17,821 bases of DNA from Peptococcaceae bacterium (GTDB lineage Bacteria > Bacillota > Desulfitobacteriia > Desulfitobacteriales > Desulfitobacteriaceae). The notes below the pieces were generated by a model. The model was not told the DNA's origin, searched no databases, and saw only the letters and a program-made list of their open reading frames with translations. This document shows positions 14,721 through 17,821 of the stretch, in pieces (the stretch's first letter is position 1; every line of letters starts with the position of its first letter). A program made the position numbers and the translations under genes. Where the stretch lies: positions 1 through 17,821 of the forward strand of contig JAITOS010000063.1 of assembly GCA_031289815.1 (NCBI GenBank), written 5' to 3'.

Positions 14721-14749
14721 AGGATATCATAAAAAAAAATTTCTTTCAA
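14721..14749 (-). promoter_or_regulatory. Probable promoter of queA-tgt
   Basis: TTGAAA (14744-14749) and TATCCT (14721-14726) are 17 nt apart on the minus strand, with a T-rich spacer. The -35 box overlaps the stop codon of the SpoIID-like gene; the predicted start is about 35 nt before the queA GTG. Confidence 0.45.
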
Positions 14750-16095
14750 GTGGTCGGCCGGAGTTCCGCCAGTTCCGTCTGTTCATAATAATACCGCAGA
14801 ATATCCCGATAAGAAAAACCCATCTGCGCCATATGATACGCGCCCCACTGCGACATACCAACCCCGTGTCCCCAGCCGTGACCTTGAAAGGTAAACACGC
14901 CGTCCGCCCGACCTTCAGACATGATCTCCCAGACAGAACGGAGGATCGGCTCTGTCCGCGATCCCGCGCTTTGCCCGCGCCGTTCTTCGCTCTGGAACCT
15001 GTTCCTCAGCCAGTCAACGGCTTTAGACAGACGATCAGGCGCAGCGGACGGCAGGAAGCTAACCTCAAACAAACTGCCTAAAAAGCTGTCGGAACTGATC
15101 TCCCGCCCATAGGGATAAAAGGCTCGCACCAGGGCGCGACCGGACAGCAAGCGGGTTTCGCCGTCCCGATCCGTCAAGGTAACGGTTTTCACTCTGCCTG
15201 AAGGATATTTTTCCAACGTCACCTGCCGCACCGGCGTCAGACCAAACGCCCTGCCTAACTGGGAGGCGGCGACGGTAAATTGCCACTGATCCGCCGCGCC
15301 GCCCACCCCGCGGGAAAAATCATCCGCATGGGCGGAATAGTGTTCGTCCGGATTCCCCCAGACATTTTCCGCCTCTTCCGTATAGCCGCCATTATGCGCC
15401 GAATAAAAGGCGTCAATCGGCTCCCCGCTCAGCGCGTCCACCAGAATTTCCGAACGGGTCGCCGCCACCGCTTCGCTGGCCTCCCCTTCCGCGTTTTTTC
15501 CGCCATACGCTTGATCCACATCCGGCGAATCCGTGATCCCGCGTCCTCCTTGCGTATGTTTCGCCATAAAGGTTCTGGCCGCCACCGCTTGGGCTTTCAG
15601 CGCCTCTAAACCGTCCCCCGCCCAGGCGTTGCTCATCTCGATCGGCACGACCCCTTTTAAATACTCTTCCTCTTCGAGCCGGTTGATCAGCCGCCAGTGA
15701 TCCTCTTGCCAGTCTATGATCAGATCGCCCCGGTAAACGTATTCTTTTTCACCGGGCAAACGCACGCTAAAGCAGCCGCCATGCTCTTCATCCAGCAATC
15801 GCAGGCTTGAAGCCGTCATGGCAAAAACGTCCTGATTCAAACGCCGCACAGGCGTCCAGCCGCCCCACCCTACTTGCAGAGAAGCGCCCGCCGTCAGCCT
15901 TTCTTCCGTCTGACCGTCGTCAAAGCGATACGCGCCTTCCTCTACCCTGATCTCCAGCCATCCCGCCTGAGAAAACCGCCAGACCAGCTCCACATCAAGC
16001 GGCTTGGCTTGGCATTCCGCCGCCCCAAGCAGCGATCCTGCGATGAGAAACAAAATAAAGGTCATTTTGTTCACCCTCACACGCATGACACCCAT
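14746..16095 (-). CDS. SpoIID/LytB-domain secreted protein, putative peptidoglycan lytic transglycosylase
   Basis: 449 residues from the ATG at 16095, which has GGAGGGG 8 nt upstream and a signal peptide next (MTFILFLIAGSLLGAAECQA); the longer open frame to 16281 lacks both. The SpoIID domain occupies about residues 125-449: LEEEEYLKGVVPIEMSNAW contains the catalytic Glu (about 153), then ALKAQAVAARTFMAKH, FYSAHNGGYTEEAENVWG and the terminal GWGHGVGMSQWGAYHMA. SpoIID cleaves denuded glycan strands during spore engulfment. This copy sits beside queA rather than in the spoIIIE/spoIIQ context, and many clostridia carry such a paralogue, so it may act in vegetative wall turnover or germination. 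An Ala/Asp-rich insert (about 340-390) separates the last motif. Confidence 0.9.
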   Translation of the reverse strand: MGVMRVRVNKMTFILFLIAGSLLGAAECQAKPLDVELVWRFSQAGWLEIRVEEGAYRFDDGQTEERLTAGASLQVGWGGWTPVRRLNQDVFAMTASSLRLLDEEHGGCFSVRLPGEKEYVYRGDLIIDWQEDHWRLINRLEEEEYLKGVVPIEMSNAWAGDGLEALKAQAVAARTFMAKHTQGGRGITDSPDVDQAYGGKNAEGEASEAVAATRSEILVDALSGEPIDAFYSAHNGGYTEEAENVWGNPDEHYSAHADDFSRGVGGAADQWQFTVAASQLGRAFGLTPVRQVTLEKYPSGRVKTVTLTDRDGETRLLSGRALVRAFYPYGREISSDSFLGSLFEVSFLPSAAPDRLSKAVDWLRNRFQSEERRGQSAGSRTEPILRSVWEIMSEGRADGVFTFQGHGWGHGVGMSQWGAYHMAQMGFSYRDILRYYYEQTELAELRPTT

Positions 16096-16139
16096 GATTT
16101 TCACCCCTCCGGTAAGCCCGCTCCAGTAAACAGGGTACC

Positions 16140-16167
16140 CTTTTAGGAGACATCGTATTCCTGACAA
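16140..16167 (-). promoter_or_regulatory. Weak candidate promoter of the SpoIID-like gene
   Basis: TTGTCA (16162-16167) and TAAAAG (16140-16145) are 16 nt apart on the minus strand, about 45 nt before the ATG at 16095. The -10 box is poor; a sporulation or alternative sigma factor is equally possible. Confidence 0.25.
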
Positions 16168-16221
16168 GGCTTTTCTTTGATCCGCCTTGGCAGCGGTCAG
16201 ACGATTCTCAGGAGACCGAAG

Positions 16222-16260
16222 CAAAAAAGAACCTTTAGAATCCGCTTCCGCTTCTAAAAG
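16222..16260 (-). terminator. Likely terminator of the hybrid histidine kinase gene
   Basis: On the minus strand TTTAGAA and TTCTAAA form a 7-bp stem with an 11-nt loop, followed by GGTTC and six thymines. It lies about 50 bp after the kinase stop. Confidence 0.6.
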
Positions 16261-16272
16261 CTCTTCCGATGG

Positions 16273-16293
16273 AATTATCACCTGGTGATAATT
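16273..16293. promoter_or_regulatory. 21-bp near-perfect palindrome between kinase and SpoIID-like genes
   Basis: AATTATCACC and GGTGATAATT flank a single central base, a perfect inverted repeat. It begins 13 bp beyond the kinase stop and about 180 bp before the SpoIID-like start. The form suits a dimeric regulator site; as an RNA hairpin it lacks a following thymine run. No regulator is assigned. Confidence 0.45.
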
Positions 16294-16306
16294 TTCACCG
16301 TCTCCC

Positions 16307-17821
16307 TCAGCGCGATTGGCAATCGGACCCTCGCGCCTGAGACAAATAGGTATGCAGCTTTTGCACGACCTCGTCGATGTCCAACGGTTTGCCGATATGG
16401 TCGTTCATGCCGGAGGTGATGCACTTTTCAATGTCTTCCCGGAAGACGTTGGCGGTCATGGCGATGATGGGGATCCGTCGGGCTTTGTCTCCGGGCAGCG
16501 CCCGGATTTGGCGGGTGGCTTCATAGCCGTCCATTTCCGGCATCTGGACGTCCATGAGGATGACGTCGTAGCTTTCCGGATCTTTGGCGAATAGTTGTAT
16601 GGCTTCTTCGCCGTTGGCGGCGCAGTCGATGTTTAAGAGGGTGGGCGCCAGGAGCGCCAGGACGATTTCCCGGTTGATTTCTACGTCTTCGGCGAGTAAA
16701 ACCCGGTAGCCATCGAAGACCCCGGCTTCTTCCGGCGGCGGCTCTTTTTGGGTGAGCGTTTCCGCTCCCAGGCATTCGTTGATGAGGTCGGCGATGGCCG
16801 AGGGGAAGAGCGGTTTGGAGAGGTATTTGTCAACCCCGGCTTGTTTGGCTTCGCTTTCGATGGCGCTCCATTCCGTGGCGGAGATCATGATGACGACGGA
16901 GTCGCCGACGCTTTTTTCTTTGATGGCGCGGGTGAGCTGAACGCCGTCGATTCCGGGCATTTTCCAGTCGATGAAGTAGAGGTCATAAGCGCCCTGGCTT
17001 TCTATTTGCCGGATGGCTTCTTCGCCGCTGGCGGCGGTGTGGCAGGTGATGCCGAGCTGTTGGCCGATTTCCCGGAAGTATTCCCGGATTTCCCGGTCGT
17101 CGTCTACGGCGAGAACCCGGATGTTTTCCCAGTTGACGCCGGGGTTGAGGAGGTTTCTTTTTTCTTCCCGACCCCGTTCGATTTGTACGGTGAAGGCGAA
17201 GGTGGAGCCTTTGTCCGGTTCGGAGGTGACCCAGATGACGCCGCCCATCATTTCGACGATTTGTTTGGAGATGGCCAGTCCCAGACCGGTGCCGCCGAAT
17301 TTGCGCGAGGTGCTGCTTTCGGCTTGCTGGAAGGAGGTGAACAGGCGCGTTTGCTGTTCCGGACTGACGCCGATGCCGGTGTCGCTGACTTCTATTTGCA
17401 GCTGGCAGAGCCCGTTTTCTTCGCCAAGGAAGCGGGCCTCTAAGCGGATATCGCCGTATTCCGGGGTGAATTTGACGGCGTTGCCGAGCAGGTTGGTGAC
17501 GACCTGCGCCAGTCTCTGGTCGTCGCCGATGAGGATGCGGGGGATGGCTTTGCCGATATGGACGCTGAATTTTTGCTGCTTTTCGTCTACCCGGAAGTTG
17601 ACGACGTTGACGACCCGCTGCAACATCTTCTCAAAGCTGAATTCGGTGGTCGAGAGCTCGAATTTGTTCGCTTCTATTTTTGACATGTCCAGAATGTCGT
17701 TGATGACTCCCAGCAGATGGTTGGAGGCGTCTTCGATTTTGTTGAGGCAGTAGTCTTTTCGTTGGATTTCCGCCGCTCTTTTGCCGATGGCGGTCATGCC
17801 GATGATGGCGTTCATCGGCGT
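16307..17821 (-). CDS. Hybrid sensor histidine kinase with two receiver domains (N-terminus cut by window edge)
   Basis: 504 residues are visible and the frame stays open at the right edge. The first residues, TPMNAIIGMT, are the end of a HisKA H-box (SHEIRTP form), so the phospho-acceptor His is about four residues outside. The ATPase domain follows (about 75-210): N-box LLGNAVKF, G1 DTGIGV, F-box and G2 KFGGTGLGLAISKQIVEMMGG. Receiver 1 (about 231-350) has acidic VDDD and phospho-acceptor Asp285 in FIDWKMPGIDG. Receiver 2 (about 368-492) has AEDVEIN and Asp424 in LMDVQMPEMDG, with MTAN and the KPL lysine. No Hpt domain follows, so phosphate must pass to a separate protein or receiver 2 is the output. 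Sensor input lies outside the window. Confidence 0.93.
   Translation of the reverse strand, partial: TPMNAIIGMTAIGKRAAEIQRKDYCLNKIEDASNHLLGVINDILDMSKIEANKFELSTTEFSFEKMLQRVVNVVNFRVDEKQQKFSVHIGKAIPRILIGDDQRLAQVVTNLLGNAVKFTPEYGDIRLEARFLGEENGLCQLQIEVSDTGIGVSPEQQTRLFTSFQQAESSTSRKFGGTGLGLAISKQIVEMMGGVIWVTSEPDKGSTFAFTVQIERGREEKRNLLNPGVNWENIRVLAVDDDREIREYFREIGQQLGITCHTAASGEEAIRQIESQGAYDLYFIDWKMPGIDGVQLTRAIKEKSVGDSVVIMISATEWSAIESEAKQAGVDKYLSKPLFPSAIADLINECLGAETLTQKEPPPEEAGVFDGYRVLLAEDVEINREIVLALLAPTLLNIDCAANGEEAIQLFAKDPESYDVILMDVQMPEMDGYEATRQIRALPGDKARRIPIIAMTANVFREDIEKCITSGMNDHIGKPLDIDEVVQKLHTYLSQARGSDCQSR

Noticed and set aside
16748..17753. Long plus-strand ORFs of 231 and 246 aa at the right end
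   Set aside because: Antisense to a clear histidine kinase with all motifs; their length comes from GC-biased codon positions.

Overview
The window looks like chromosome from an endospore-forming, moderately GC-rich Firmicute, most likely a clostridial or Peptococcaceae-like lineage; Negativicutes cannot be excluded. The evidence is the order spoIID-like / queA / tgt / yajC / HD gene / secD / secF, strong Shine-Dalgarno sites, and tiny YjcZ-type sporulation-associated proteins. There is also a wall protein that appears to combine NEAT, FIVAR and CWB2 modules. I ran no searches; species-level assignment is not possible from this text. All but one of the genes I support read on the minus strand.

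Region 1 (1-5230, minus) is a surface-protein unit. A sigma-A-type promoter at 5200-5228 has two near-identical 12-bp palindromes just downstream of its -10 box, as expected of repressor operators. It drives a roughly 390-nt GC-rich, hairpin-filled leader, then a small secreted protein (4330-4800), then a very large secreted protein (4185 running off the left edge, 1395 residues visible). The large protein has two NEAT-like domains, four FIVAR-like helical segments, an 11-unit Asp-Pro-Gly repeat and the beginning of a CWB2 wall anchor.

Region 2 (5230-6345) holds miniature genes. On the plus strand is a 32-aa Gly-rich peptide with an arginine-rich tail. On the minus strand are three tandem YjcZ-like proteins of 55, 44 and 32 aa and an overlapping 52-aa ORF with an excellent ribosome binding site. 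Both groups are preceded by AC-N17-CATAnnnT, resembling mother-cell sigma-K promoters.

Region 3 (6551-8879) is ilvB-ilvN, acetolactate synthase for branched-chain amino acids, with its own promoter and a strong terminator and no T-box leader.

Region 4 (8885-16095) is a conserved housekeeping block in the order spoIID-like, queA, tgt, yajC, HD-domain gene, secD, secF. It joins queuosine tRNA modification to SecDF-YajC protein export, with internal promoters and a terminator after yajC. Region 5 (16307-17821) is the C-terminal part of a hybrid histidine kinase with two receiver domains, cut by the right edge just after its phospho-acceptor histidine.

The most novel material is in regions 1 and 2: the operator-controlled, long-leader surface unit with NEAT-like domains lacking a visible YxxxY heme motif, and the facing mini-protein genes with matching sporulation-type promoters.
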